Shown here in pieces: positions 1-8,395 of a stretch of DNA of 64,000 nt. The stretch's first letter is position 1. Every line of letters begins with the position of its first letter. The notes under the pieces were generated by a model. The model saw nothing but the letters and a program-made list of their open reading frames with translations, ran no database searches and was not told the origin of the DNA. A program made the position numbers and the translations under genes. The DNA comes from Actinobacteria bacterium OV320. GTDB lineage: Bacteria; Actinomycetota; Actinomycetes; Streptomycetales; Streptomycetaceae. Location: the NCBI GenBank assembly GCA_001298545.1, contig LJCX01000029.1, positions 682,001 to 746,000 of the forward strand, given 5' to 3'.

Positions 1-1
1 C

Positions 2-814
2 CAGCTCCAGGCCCTGCCCCTGGGCGCGGTGAAGCTCGGTGACATCGCCACCGTGGAACTGGTCGACGGCCCGGTCGCGATGACCCGCATCGACGGCCGT
101 CGGGCGGCCACCGTCACCGCGAAGCCGACCGGTGACAACACCGGCGCGGTGAGTGCCGAGCTCACCTCGAAGCTCGACGCGCTGAAGCTCCCGGCGGGTG
201 CCACGGCCGAGATCGGCGGGGTCTCGCAGGACCAGGACGACGCGTTCAAGAACCTCGCCCTGGCGATGCTCGCGGCAATCGCGATCGTCTTCATGCTGCT
301 GGTGGCGACCTTCCGGTCGCTGGTCCAGCCGCTGATCCTGCTGGTCTCCATCCCCTTCGCGGCGACCGGCGCGATCGGGCTGCTGCTCGTCACCGGCACC
401 CCGATGGGCGTTCCGGCGATGATCGGCATGCTGATGCTCATCGGCATCGTGGTGACCAACGCGATCGTCCTGATCGACCTCGTCAACCAGTACCGCAAGC
501 AGGGGTACGGCGTGGTCGAGGCCGTGGTCGAGGGCGGGCGGCACCGGCTGCGCCCCATCCTCATGACGGCGCTGGCGACCATCTTCGCCCTGCTCCCGAT
601 GGCCCTGGGCGTCACCGGCGAGGGCGGCTTCATCGCCCAGCCGCTGGCGGTGGTCGTGATCGGCGGTCTGATCACCTCGACCCTGCTCACCCTGCTGCTC
701 GTCCCGACGCTGTACGCGATGCTCGAACTCCGCAAGGAGCGCCGGGCGAAGAAGCGTGCCGCGAAGCGACAGCCGGCGCAGCCCGAGAAGACCCCGGAAC
801 CCGCCGGGGTCTGA
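2..814 (+). CDS. RND (AcrB/HAE1-type) efflux transporter, C-terminal part
   Basis: The reading frame is open from the first bases of the window, so only the last 270 residues are present. They hold the end of a periplasmic-type loop (about residues 1-80) followed by five or six hydrophobic helices and a basic, Ala/Pro-rich cytoplasmic tail. Segments such as FRSLVQPLILLVSIPFA, a GTPMGVPAMIG loop and a RLRPILMTALATIFALLP stretch are characteristic of AcrB/SwrC-type RND pumps, which export hydrophobic compounds or drugs using the proton gradient. Substrate unknown. The kinase gene starts 84 bp downstream; no terminator is obvious between them. Confidence 0.85.
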   Translation, partial: QLQALPLGAVKLGDIATVELVDGPVAMTRIDGRRAATVTAKPTGDNTGAVSAELTSKLDALKLPAGATAEIGGVSQDQDDAFKNLALAMLAAIAIVFMLLVATFRSLVQPLILLVSIPFAATGAIGLLLVTGTPMGVPAMIGMLMLIGIVVTNAIVLIDLVNQYRKQGYGVVEAVVEGGRHRLRPILMTALATIFALLPMALGVTGEGGFIAQPLAVVVIGGLITSTLLTLLLVPTLYAMLELRKERRAKKRAAKRQPAQPEKTPEPAGV

Positions 815-898
815 GCCCGCAGCGCCAGTGCCCTTCCCCCGTACGGGTTCCCTATCCTGTGAACTCGAACTGCTCGGCGGGGGAAGGGGACCGGGGCG

Positions 899-3130
899 TT
901 GGCGCTGCACAAGGACGACCCGAAGACGCTCGGCGGGTACCGGATCGTGGACCGGATCGGATCCGGTGGCATGGGCGTCGTCTACCTGGGCCGGTCCCGT
1001 TCAGGGCGTGAGGTCGCCGTCAAGGTGGTGCACGCCCAGTACGCGGAGGACAAGGTCTTCCGGGCCCGCTTCCGGCAGGAGATCGACGCCGTCCGCAAGG
1101 TGAGCGGTGCCTTCACCGCCCCGGTCGTGGACGCCGACCCGGAGGCCGAACGGCCCTGGATGGCAACCCAGTACGTGCCCGGACCGGCGCTCTCCGCCCG
1201 GATCCGGAGCGGCGGCCCGCTGAAGGGCGCGGAGCTGCGCCGGCTGGCCCTGGGCCTGGTGGAGGCGCTGCGGGACATCCACCGGGCCGGGGTGGTCCAT
1301 CGCGACCTCAAACCCTCCAACGTCCTGATGGCGCAGGACGGCCCCCGGGTCATCGACTTCGGCATCTCCCGGGCCACCGAGAACCAGACCCTCACCGAGA
1401 CCGGCCACGCCATCGGCACCCCGCCGTTCATGTCCCCGGAGCAGTTCAAGGACGCCCGGTCGGTCGGCCCCGCCTCGGACGTCTTCTCCCTCGGCGCGCT
1501 GCTGGTGTTCGCCGCGACCGGCCGCGGCCCCTTCGACGCCGACAGCCCCTATCTGACGGCGTGGCGGGTGATGCACGAGGAACCGAAGGTGGACGCGGTC
1601 GCCGAGCCGTTGCGCGCGATCATGACCCGTTGCCTGGCCAAGGACGCCGGCGACCGGCCCGGACTCGAGGAGCTGGCGGGGGAGTTCGCGCAGGCACTGC
1701 CCGAACCGGCGGCGGGCGACATGGAGACGGTGACCCTGCGTCTGCCGCCCGCGCCCGGGGCGGGCGAGGAACCGGGACCGGCCGCGGCCCCGCCCCGCAC
1801 GGGCCGCCGCTCCCGGCTGCGCCGGTGGCCGGTCCTGGCGGCAGTGGCGGGTGTCCTGGCCGTGGCGGTCACCGGCTACTTCCTGTTCGACCCGTTCCGG
1901 CGCGGGGACGCGAGCGCGGCGTCCGACGGCACTGGCCAGAGGACCTCCCGCTGGGATCCCCTGCCCGCCGGCTGGAAGCCGTGGCGGACCTCGGTCTACG
2001 GGTCCGCGCTCTCCGGCGTGACCCAGCCGATGAACGGTGACGGGAGTTCCTACGGCACCACGCTGTCCTGCGCGACGGGCGAGGGCGCCCTGTACTGCGG
2101 GGGCAACGGTGTCCTCCCCGTCCGCGTCGACGGGACCACCGGCCGGCTCGCCTGGCGCGCGGATTCCGTGCCCTCGGGAGTGCCACGGGAGGAGTACGAC
2201 AGTACGGTCCTCGGGGAGCACGACGGTGTGCTGCTGGTCAGACAGTCGGTCGTGAACAGCACCGGCGACGACACGGTGATCAAGGTCGTGGCTCTCGACT
2301 CCGGCACCGGTGAGCGGCTCTGGTCGCGTCCCATGGACAGCCGGGCCGTCCAGCCCGCCGTCGTGGGTGATCTGCTGCTGACCCCGGACGGCAAGCGCGT
2401 GACGGCCCGCGACCCGCGCGACGGAACCGCGCGCTGGACCACGGACCTGCCCGCGGGGCCGAGCTATTCCTGCGAGTTCCACGACATCGGCGGCCTCCCG
2501 TACGCGGGCTGTGGCGACGCGGGCTCACCGTCGCGCACCGTGTTCTACGCCGTGGACCCGGCCGACGGCGCGACCCGGGAGGTGAGCGTGCCGGACGGCG
2601 ACCTCGAGCATGTCGGTGACCTCGACGGCGATCTGGTCTTCCTGGCGTTCGGCGGACGGGGCGAGCCGATGTCCGGGGACTCGACGTACACCGAGGTCCT
2701 GCTGATCGACCCGGACACGGGGGCCGTGCGCCGGAAGAACCTGCCGAGCAGCCCACGGGGCCAGGCCGCGCTGGTCGGCGGCGTGCTCTGCTTCGCCGCC
2801 TCCAGCGGCCTGGTGACCGCGCACGAGCCCGGGACGGGCAAGCGGCTGTGGGCCACCTCGACCACGCTTCAGCAGCCCGGCGGGCCCGTCCCCGACGCGC
2901 GGGGCCGCACCCTGTTCACGGCCAGCGCTTCCGGGCGGGTGGCCGCGCTCGACACGGCGACGGGCCGGCTGCTGTGGGAGTCCCCGGCGCGGGCCGAGCA
3001 GGTCTTCCCGACGAGTTTCCACACGGCACGGGTGTTCCGCGACGAGGGCGCCCTGGTGGTGCTCGCCCCCGACGGGACGGTCTTCACGCTGGACCCGGCC
3101 CACCCCGACCGGGAGCCGGTGTCGGGGTGA
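899..3130 (+). CDS. Membrane Ser/Thr protein kinase with extracytoplasmic PQQ-like beta-propeller
   Basis: A 743-residue receptor-type Hanks kinase. The kinase domain covers about residues 12-270, with a GSGGMGVVY glycine loop, AVKVV lysine, HRDLKPSN catalytic loop, IDFG metal site and SPEQF activation segment. A Pro/Arg-rich linker leads to one membrane helix near residues 306-328. The outside region (about 345-740) contains repeated blades such as RLAWRAD, RLWSRP and RLLWESP, typical of PQQ-like (PknD-type) propellers, so it probably senses an extracellular ligand. The TTG start at 899 follows a GGGGAAGGGGACC purine run and is the best available start. No accessory gene identifies the ligand. 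Convergent with nadA, 18 bp apart. Confidence 0.88.
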   Translation: MALHKDDPKTLGGYRIVDRIGSGGMGVVYLGRSRSGREVAVKVVHAQYAEDKVFRARFRQEIDAVRKVSGAFTAPVVDADPEAERPWMATQYVPGPALSARIRSGGPLKGAELRRLALGLVEALRDIHRAGVVHRDLKPSNVLMAQDGPRVIDFGISRATENQTLTETGHAIGTPPFMSPEQFKDARSVGPASDVFSLGALLVFAATGRGPFDADSPYLTAWRVMHEEPKVDAVAEPLRAIMTRCLAKDAGDRPGLEELAGEFAQALPEPAAGDMETVTLRLPPAPGAGEEPGPAAAPPRTGRRSRLRRWPVLAAVAGVLAVAVTGYFLFDPFRRGDASAASDGTGQRTSRWDPLPAGWKPWRTSVYGSALSGVTQPMNGDGSSYGTTLSCATGEGALYCGGNGVLPVRVDGTTGRLAWRADSVPSGVPREEYDSTVLGEHDGVLLVRQSVVNSTGDDTVIKVVALDSGTGERLWSRPMDSRAVQPAVVGDLLLTPDGKRVTARDPRDGTARWTTDLPAGPSYSCEFHDIGGLPYAGCGDAGSPSRTVFYAVDPADGATREVSVPDGDLEHVGDLDGDLVFLAFGGRGEPMSGDSTYTEVLLIDPDTGAVRRKNLPSSPRGQAALVGGVLCFAASSGLVTAHEPGTGKRLWATSTTLQQPGGPVPDARGRTLFTASASGRVAALDTATGRLLWESPARAEQVFPTSFHTARVFRDEGALVVLAPDGTVFTLDPAHPDREPVSG

Positions 3131-3148
3131 GCCGGGCCCACGGCGCGG

Positions 3149-4333
3149 CTACGGCAGCGCCAGCATCCGCTCCAGCGCCAGCTTCGCGAACGCCTCGGTC
3201 TCCTGGTCGACCTGGATCCGGTTGACCAGCTTGCCCTCGGCGAGGGACTCCAGGGTCCAGACCAGGTGGGGGAGGTCGATCCGGTTCATCGTCGAGCAGA
3301 AGCAGACCGTCTTGTCGAGGAAGACGATCTCCTTGCCCTCGGGCGCGAAACGGTTCGCCAGCCGGCGCACCAGGTTCAGTTCCGTGCCGATGGCCCACTT
3401 CGAGCCGGCCGGAGCCGCCTCCAGCGCCTTGATGATGTACTCGGTCGAGCCGACGTAGTCCGCCGCGGCCACGACCTCGTGCCGGCACTCGGGATGCACC
3501 AGCACGTTCACGCCGGGGATCCGGGCGCGGACGTCCTCGACCGACTCCAGGCTGAAGCGGCCGTGCACCGAGCAGTGGCCCCGCCACAGGATCATCTTCG
3601 CGTCGCGCAGCTGCTCGGCGGTCAGCCCGCCGTTGGGCTTGTGCGGGTTGTACAGGACGCAGTCCTCGAGGGACAGGCCCAGGTCACGCACGGCGGTGTT
3701 GCGGCCGAGGTGCTGGTCCGGCAGGAAGAGGATCTTCTCGCCCTGCTCGAAGGCCCACTCCAGAGCCCGCTGGGCGTTGGAGGAGGTGCAGATCGTGCCG
3801 CCGTGCTTGCCCGTGAACGCCTTGATGTCCGCGGACGAGTTCATGTACGAGACGGGCACGACCTGCTCGGCTATGCCGGCCTCGGTCAGCACGTCCCAGC
3901 ACTCGGCGACCTGCTCGGCGGTGGCCATGTCGGCCATCGAGCACCCGGCGGCGAGGTCGGGGAGGACCACCTTCTGGTCGTCGGACGTCAGGATGTCCGC
4001 GGACTCGGCCATGAAGTGCACACCGCAGAACACGATGTACTCGGCCTCCGGGCGGGCGGCCGCGTCCTTGGCCAGCTTGAAGGAGTCGCCCGTGACGTCG
4101 GCGAACTGGATGACCTCGTCGCGCTGGTAGTGGTGGCCGAGCACGAAGACCTTGTCACCGAGCTTCTCCTTGGCGGCGCGGGCCCGCTCGACCAGGTCAG
4201 GGTCCGAGGGCGAGGGCAGGTCGCCGGGGCACTCGACGCCCCGCTCGCTCTTCGGGTCGGCCTCACGGCCGAGCAGCAACAGGGCGAGCGGAGTCGGCTG
4301 TACGTCGAGCTCCGTGGTCTGGGCGGTGGTCAC
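3149..4333 (-). CDS. nadA: Quinolinate synthase NadA
   Basis: NadA condenses iminoaspartate with dihydroxyacetone phosphate to quinolinate, the first committed product of NAD synthesis, using a [4Fe-4S] cluster. The 394-residue protein has the family blocks FVLGHHYQRDE, FCGVHFMAES, VSYMNSS, LPDQHLGRNT and HPECRHEV, with conserved cysteines near residues 103 and 283 and a CFC near 346. I chose the GTG at 4333 because a GAAAGGG ribosome site lies 8 nt before it; the GTG at 4342 would overlap that site. nadB and nadC are not next to it. It diverges from erpA, which may help load its cluster. A 15-bp palindrome sits just upstream of the ribosome site. Confidence 0.95.
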   Translation of the reverse strand: MTTAQTTELDVQPTPLALLLLGREADPKSERGVECPGDLPSPSDPDLVERARAAKEKLGDKVFVLGHHYQRDEVIQFADVTGDSFKLAKDAAARPEAEYIVFCGVHFMAESADILTSDDQKVVLPDLAAGCSMADMATAEQVAECWDVLTEAGIAEQVVPVSYMNSSADIKAFTGKHGGTICTSSNAQRALEWAFEQGEKILFLPDQHLGRNTAVRDLGLSLEDCVLYNPHKPNGGLTAEQLRDAKMILWRGHCSVHGRFSLESVEDVRARIPGVNVLVHPECRHEVVAAADYVGSTEYIIKALEAAPAGSKWAIGTELNLVRRLANRFAPEGKEIVFLDKTVCFCSTMNRIDLPHLVWTLESLAEGKLVNRIQVDQETEAFAKLALERMLALP

Positions 4334-4367
4334 GACACGCACCCTTTCTACTTTTCGTCGATCTGAC

Positions 4368-4382
4368 GTTATCTATCATAAC
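4368..4382. promoter_or_regulatory. Palindrome GTTAT-N5-ATAAC upstream of nadA
   Basis: The sequence reads GTTATCTATCATAAC, an inverted repeat with 5-bp arms, about 35 bp upstream of the nadA start and in the AT-rich part of the nadA-erpA divergent region. Position and symmetry suggest an operator for a repressor of NAD synthesis (an NrtR-like regulator is one possibility); the factor is unknown. Confidence 0.45.
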
Positions 4383-4386
4383 CCGC

Positions 4387-4430
4387 TTCACGTCACTTTG
4401 ACGATGGTCATCGCGTCGATGTGACGTGAA
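4387..4430. promoter_or_regulatory. 10-bp inverted repeat in nadA-erpA intergenic region
   Basis: Arms TTCACGTCAC (4387-4396) and GTGACGTGAA (4421-4430) are perfect reverse complements separated by 24 bp. Lying between divergent starts, it is more likely a protein-binding site or leader hairpin than a terminator. The rest of the 277-bp gap (4334-4610) holds no convincing gene. Confidence 0.4.
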
Positions 4431-4610
4431 TCCCGCGCCCCGGCCGGCACCGCTCCGAAGGCCGCTGTCCGCCGCATCGCGCGTGTGCGAGCATGAAGGG
4501 CAAGAAGAGGAAAGAAGTGGAAACACGACTCCTCGGCGCGGAATGAATCCGCGGCCCCGACGGTTGGAAACGTCGGCAAGCAGTCTCCGTACAACCCGGG
4601 AGAGATGTAG

Positions 4611-4967
4611 ATGTCCGTATCGGACGAGAAGACCACTGTCAGCGACGGCATCCTCCTGTCCGACGCCGCCGCGGCGAAGGTCAAGGCCCTGCTCGACCAG
4701 GAAGGCCGCGAGGACCTGGCCCTGCGCGTCGCCGTTCAGCCCGGCGGCTGCTCCGGCCTGCGCTACCAGCTCTTCTTCGACGAGCGCTCGCTCGACGGTG
4801 ACGTGGTGAAGGACTTCGACGGCGTCAAGGTCGTCACCGACCGGATGAGCGCCCCGTACCTGGGCGGCGCCTCCATCGACTTCGTCGACACCATCGAGAA
4901 GCAGGGCTTCACGATCGACAACCCGAACGCGACGGGCTCCTGCGCCTGCGGCGACTCCTTCAGCTAG
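4611..4967 (+). CDS. erpA: HesB/IscA-type iron-sulfur cluster insertion protein ErpA
   Basis: A 118-residue A-type carrier that hands Fe-S clusters to apo-enzymes. The three family cysteines are present: one in GGCSGLRYQ (about residue 47) and two in the C-terminal GSCACGDSF. The length matches ErpA/HesB proteins. The ATG at 4611 follows a GGGAGAG ribosome site. It diverges from nadA, whose product needs a [4Fe-4S] cluster, and lies near the respiratory block rich in Fe-S and haem proteins. Followed by a strong hairpin terminator, so it is probably transcribed alone. Confidence 0.93.
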   Translation: MSVSDEKTTVSDGILLSDAAAAKVKALLDQEGREDLALRVAVQPGGCSGLRYQLFFDERSLDGDVVKDFDGVKVVTDRMSAPYLGGASIDFVDTIEKQGFTIDNPNATGSCACGDSFS

Positions 4968-4996
4968 GTCGCCCGTTCGCACGGCTGAAGTACAGG

Positions 4997-5031
4997 AAGG
5001 CGGCGGCCCCCTCCAACGGGGCCGCCGCCTT
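4997..5031 (+). terminator. Rho-independent-type terminator of erpA
   Basis: A perfect 14-bp stem: AAGGCGGCGGCCCC (4997-5010) with GGGGCCGCCGCCTT (5018-5031) and a 7-nt loop. It lies between erpA and the convergent gene at 5064, so it can serve both. There is no long U-run, as is common in Streptomyces. Confidence 0.85.
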
Positions 5032-5063
5032 CGCGTTCGCGCCGCGCGAACCGCCGCCGGGCG

Positions 5064-6950
5064 TTACTGGACCTGCGGCAGCCGGGCGCCCGGCTTCTCC
5101 ACCGGGATCGCCGCGCCGTCCGAGCCGACGACCTTCCGGCTGCCCAGCGACTCGTTCAGGTGCACGCTCTGGTGGTACTCCTTGGCGATCAGGATGCAGA
5201 CCTTGTCCTTCCACGGCGTCTCGGTCACGGTGACCTTCACCTCGTCACCGCTCTCGGTCGCCGTGGCCTTGTAGTCGCCGCACACCCCGCCGGTGAAGCT
5301 CACGACCAGATCGTCGCCCTCGGCGGTGTAGCCGTCCACCTTCACGTCCCGCGTCCCCGAAGAGGCGGTCGGCGACGGCGTCGGCGTCGCGGCGGACTTC
5401 AGATACGCCGGCTCCACGGCCGGCTGCGTCACCGTGTAGCCGCCCGCGACCCCCGCGGCCTGCACGTCGAACAGCCAGGACGGGACGAGCACCTGCCGTC
5501 CGCCCGAGGTGTGCGGGGCCAGCCCGAGCACCGCGTCCTCGACCGTCGCCGTCTGCGCCTGGGGGGCCGCCGTGGACGCGCCGCACGGACTCTCCAGCCG
5601 GTCCTTCAGCGGCACCGGACTGGCGCAGCCGCCGATGCCCATCCGGTGGTCCGTCCCCGGTGCCGCGTTCAACGCGTCCAGCGCCTCCCGCGCGCTCAGC
5701 AGGGGGTACGTGTCGCCCTTCACGGGCGGTTCCAGCTGCCCGTTCCCGCCGACCACCGCGCCCTGGGCGTCGACGCTGATCCCGGTCGTCCAGCCGTAGG
5801 TGGGCAGCTCGCCGAACACCGGGTCGGCGTTCACCACCCGCTGGCTCCCCATGACCTGACTCGCGTCCACCCGGGCGCCGTCCTGCCCGACCGCCTCGAG
5901 AACCGGCGCCGCCGCCTTCTTCGCGGCCGCCTCGCTCACCGGGGTGCCGGATCCGGCCAGGGGGGTCGCCGTGCACTTGTCGGTGCCGGCCGTGCAGTTG
6001 TCGGTGCCGGGCGCGTACCGGGTGAACGTCCACATCCCCGGCGCCTGCCGGTTCACCCGCAGCACCGGGCCGGAGCCGTCGTTCCCGGCGCCGACCTTCC
6101 ACGCCTCGCCGTCGACGACCGGCGTCCCCTCGGCCCCCAGCGCCTTCGCCAGCCGGGCCACCTCGTCCTTCGTGACCTCGCCCTTCGCCCAGTACACGGG
6201 CGCGGAGCCGGGGCCGTCGGGAAGGGTGCCGGCGGCCTTGTAGGTCACCCCGTAGGGGTTCGGCTCACCGGGCGCGATGCCGCTCGTACCGCCCTCGGGG
6301 GTACCCGTACCCGTACCCGTGGAGTAGCCGTCCAGGAGGAGCGCCGCGGGCGTGCCGTCACCGGACGGTGAACCGGCGCCGGCACCCCCACCGGAGCCGC
6401 CGACCGTACTGGAGGTCAGATAGGCCCCGCCCCCGCCCACCAGCAGCACGGCGGCCGCGACGGAGGCGATGAGAACGGGGGAGCGGCGGCGCGGGCCGGC
6501 CGGGGGCGCGTCGTCGGCCATCGGTCCGACGACGTGCTCGTCCGGCCCCTCGTCCGCACCGGAGCCGGAATCGCCCGGCACCTCACCTACCTCGGCCCCT
6601 ACCTCGGCCCCTACCTCGGCCTCGGACGCGGCGGCCCGCTCCTCACCGGCGTCGCTGCCGGTGTCCGCGGTGGTGGTGTCCGCGGTGGTGGTGTCCGCGG
6701 TGTCGGCGTTCGTGCTGCCGGTGTCCGCGGTGGTGTCGGCCTCGGAAACGGCGGAAGCCCCGGCGTCGGAGCCGGCGGGAGTGTCGGCAGGGCCGGCCTC
6801 CTCGTCCACGACGCCGGCCTCTGTGGCCGGCGCGTCCTCGGCCCGTGCCTCCTGGACCTCGGTCTCCCGGACCTCGGCCTCGGCCGTCTCCGAACCCGTC
6901 TCCTCCGGCTCGCGCGCGGCGTCGTCGTTCTCGGGTCGCTCGGTGTTCAC
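5064..6950 (-). CDS. Large acidic single-pass membrane protein of unknown function
   Basis: A 628-residue protein. The first ~150 residues are very acidic and rich in Ala/Glu/Asp/Thr, with Thr-Ala-Asp repeats, and are presumably cytoplasmic. A membrane helix (VLIASVAAAVLLVGGGGAYL) near 155-180 is followed by a Gly/Ser/Thr linker and an extracytoplasmic domain. That domain contains four cysteines likely to pair (DNCTAGTDKCTA; GGCASP/SPCGAS) and a C-terminal module with GGVCGDY and KVCILIAKEYHQ. The GTG start at 6950 has an AAGGAG site 7 nt upstream. A membrane protein sits at the equivalent place in the mycobacterial order (Rv2203, from memory). I do not recognise a catalytic domain. Confidence 0.75.
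   Translation of the reverse strand: MNTERPENDDAAREPEETGSETAEAEVRETEVQEARAEDAPATEAGVVDEEAGPADTPAGSDAGASAVSEADTTADTGSTNADTADTTTADTTTADTGSDAGEERAAASEAEVGAEVGAEVGEVPGDSGSGADEGPDEHVVGPMADDAPPAGPRRRSPVLIASVAAAVLLVGGGGAYLTSSTVGGSGGGAGAGSPSGDGTPAALLLDGYSTGTGTGTPEGGTSGIAPGEPNPYGVTYKAAGTLPDGPGSAPVYWAKGEVTKDEVARLAKALGAEGTPVVDGEAWKVGAGNDGSGPVLRVNRQAPGMWTFTRYAPGTDNCTAGTDKCTATPLAGSGTPVSEAAAKKAAAPVLEAVGQDGARVDASQVMGSQRVVNADPVFGELPTYGWTTGISVDAQGAVVGGNGQLEPPVKGDTYPLLSAREALDALNAAPGTDHRMGIGGCASPVPLKDRLESPCGASTAAPQAQTATVEDAVLGLAPHTSGGRQVLVPSWLFDVQAAGVAGGYTVTQPAVEPAYLKSAATPTPSPTASSGTRDVKVDGYTAEGDDLVVSFTGGVCGDYKATATESGDEVKVTVTETPWKDKVCILIAKEYHQSVHLNESLGSRKVVGSDGAAIPVEKPGARLPQVQ
6589..6701. repeat. In-frame 12-bp and 15-bp tandem repeats in the acidic region
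   Basis: Two short arrays lie inside the coding region: a 12-bp unit ACCTCGGCCCCT in about 2.8 copies from 6589, and a 15-bp unit GTGTCCGCGGTGGTG in about 2.7 copies from 6661. Both keep the reading frame and lengthen the disordered Glu/Asp/Thr-rich segment. Confidence 0.7.
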
Positions 6951-7079
6951 CGCATCGCTCCTTCGGCTGCCCTGCTGGCGTACCCCACACCCCCTTTACG
7001 GGGGACGGCGATGGGACGGGACGGGGGAGCGCACGGTTCCCTCCCGAGCGCCGTTCCGAAGGAAAACGAGGGTTTACCC

Positions 7080-7289
7080 CTAGTTGCCGTAGTCCGGCAT
7101 CGCCTCCAGGAGCCGCGCCGACGTCGCCGGAACGATCACGCCGAGGATGAGTGACGGGGAGACCGGACGGGAAGTGATCTTCTCCGGGGCGGCCCAGTGC
7201 CGAGCCATCCGGGCGCCGTCACCGCGCAGCGACGCCAGGTCGCCGTCGAGATCGGCCGGAGCGGGGGCGTGGACCTTGAGGTTCGTCAT
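7080..7289 (-). CDS. Small protein of unknown function (69 aa)
   Basis: The ORF has Streptomyces-like third-position GC. It contains a charged N-terminal half (LRGDGARMARHWA), a short hydrophobic stretch (SLILGVIVP) and a C-terminus LLEAMPDYGN. No ribosome site precedes the ATG, but a TACGGT -10-like box sits exactly 6 nt before it, which would give a leaderless transcript. It lies between the acidic membrane protein and the divergent PfkB kinase, 130 bp from the former. I do not recognise the family. It could be a genuine small protein or an unused ORF. Confidence 0.5.
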   Translation of the reverse strand: MTNLKVHAPAPADLDGDLASLRGDGARMARHWAAPEKITSRPVSPSLILGVIVPATSARLLEAMPDYGN

Positions 7290-7419
7290 AGCCGAACCGT
7301 ATGCACGCCGGAGGCCGCGAAGAAAGATCTACTATCGGGTAGTTTCGGCTGCTTCAGTGGCGCGGGTCGACCGGGTAGCGTGAACTGTCAATCCCCCTCC
7401 CCTCAGGAGAGTCCACGCC

Positions 7420-8394
7420 GTGCGCATCGCAGTCACCGGCTCCATCGCCACCGACCACCTCATGACGTTCCCCGGCCGCTTCGCCGACCAGCTCGTCGCG
7501 GACCAGCTGCACACGGTCTCGCTCTCCTTCCTGGTCGACAACCTGGACGTGCGCCGGGGCGGCGTGGGCGCGAACATCGCCTTCGGCATGGGTCAGCTGG
7601 GGACCGACCCGATCCTGGTCGGCGCCGCGGGCGCGGACTTCGACGAGTACCGGGCCTGGCTCGACCGGCACGGCGTCGACACCGGTTCGGTCCGTATCTC
7701 CGAGACCCTGCACACCGCCCGCTTCGTGTGCACCACCGACGCCGACCACAACCAGATCGGCTCCTTCTACACCGGCGCGATGAGCGAGGCCCGCCTCATC
7801 GAGCTGAAGACCGTCGCCGACCGGGTGGGCGGCCTGGACCTGGTTCTGATCGGCGCCGACGACCCGGAGGCGATGCTCCGGCACACCGAGGAGTGCCGCA
7901 CCCGCTCGATCCCCTTCGCGGCCGACTTCTCCCAGCAGATCGCCCGTATGAACGGCGACGAGATCCGGATACTGCTGGAGGGCGCGACGTACCTGTTCTC
8001 CAACGAGTACGAGAAGGGCCTCATCGAGTCCAAGACGGGCTGGACGGACGCCGAGATCCTCTCCAAGGTCGGCCACCGCGTCACCACCCTCGGCTCGCGC
8101 GGCGTCCGTATCGAGCGGGCCGGCGAGGACCCGATCGAGGTCGGCTGCCCGGACGAGGAGGCCAAGGTCGAGCCCACGGGCGTCGGTGACGCCTTCCGCG
8201 CCGGCTTCCTCTCCGGCCTGGCCTGGGGCGTCTCCCACGAGCGTGCCGCGCAGATCGGCTGCATGCTCGCGACCCTCGTGATCGAGACGGTCGGCACCCA
8301 GGAGTACCAGCTGCGCCGCGCCCACTTCATGGACCGCTTCACCAAGGCCTACGGCGACGAAGCCGCCACCGAGGTGCGGGGGCACCTGGCGTGA
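7420..8394 (+). CDS. PfkB-family carbohydrate/adenosine kinase
   Basis: A 324-residue ribokinase-fold enzyme that probably phosphorylates a nucleoside or sugar with ATP. It has the PfkB N-terminal block (VTGSIATDHL, RRGGVGANIAFGMGQLG) and the C-terminal anion-hole/catalytic-base motif EPTGVGDAFRAGFLSGL. In M. tuberculosis the gene at the matching place (Rv2202c, next to the cta genes) is an adenosine kinase, so adenosine is the best guess, by synteny from memory only. The GTG at 7420 has an AGGAGA site 9 nt upstream. Convergent with the desulfurase gene, one base apart. Confidence 0.85.
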   Translation: MRIAVTGSIATDHLMTFPGRFADQLVADQLHTVSLSFLVDNLDVRRGGVGANIAFGMGQLGTDPILVGAAGADFDEYRAWLDRHGVDTGSVRISETLHTARFVCTTDADHNQIGSFYTGAMSEARLIELKTVADRVGGLDLVLIGADDPEAMLRHTEECRTRSIPFAADFSQQIARMNGDEIRILLEGATYLFSNEYEKGLIESKTGWTDAEILSKVGHRVTTLGSRGVRIERAGEDPIEVGCPDEEAKVEPTGVGDAFRAGFLSGLAWGVSHERAAQIGCMLATLVIETVGTQEYQLRRAHFMDRFTKAYGDEAATEVRGHLA

Positions 8395-8395
8395 C

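Noticed and set aside
1001..2482. Long antisense ORF over the kinase gene, and similar long mirror ORFs elsewhere (for example 3266-4366, 5160-6371, 10971-12725, 17679-19457, 29554-32196)
   Set aside because: High-GC shadow frames: Arg/Gly/His-rich, no conserved motifs, opposite a strongly recognised gene.
4493..4546. 17-codon ORF (MKGKKRKEV...) before erpA
   Set aside because: No ribosome site and biased composition from a purine run; not supported as a gene.
7080..7289. Small ORF as a RiPP precursor
   Set aside because: No modification enzyme, protease or transporter of a RiPP type is adjacent, and no known core motif is present.
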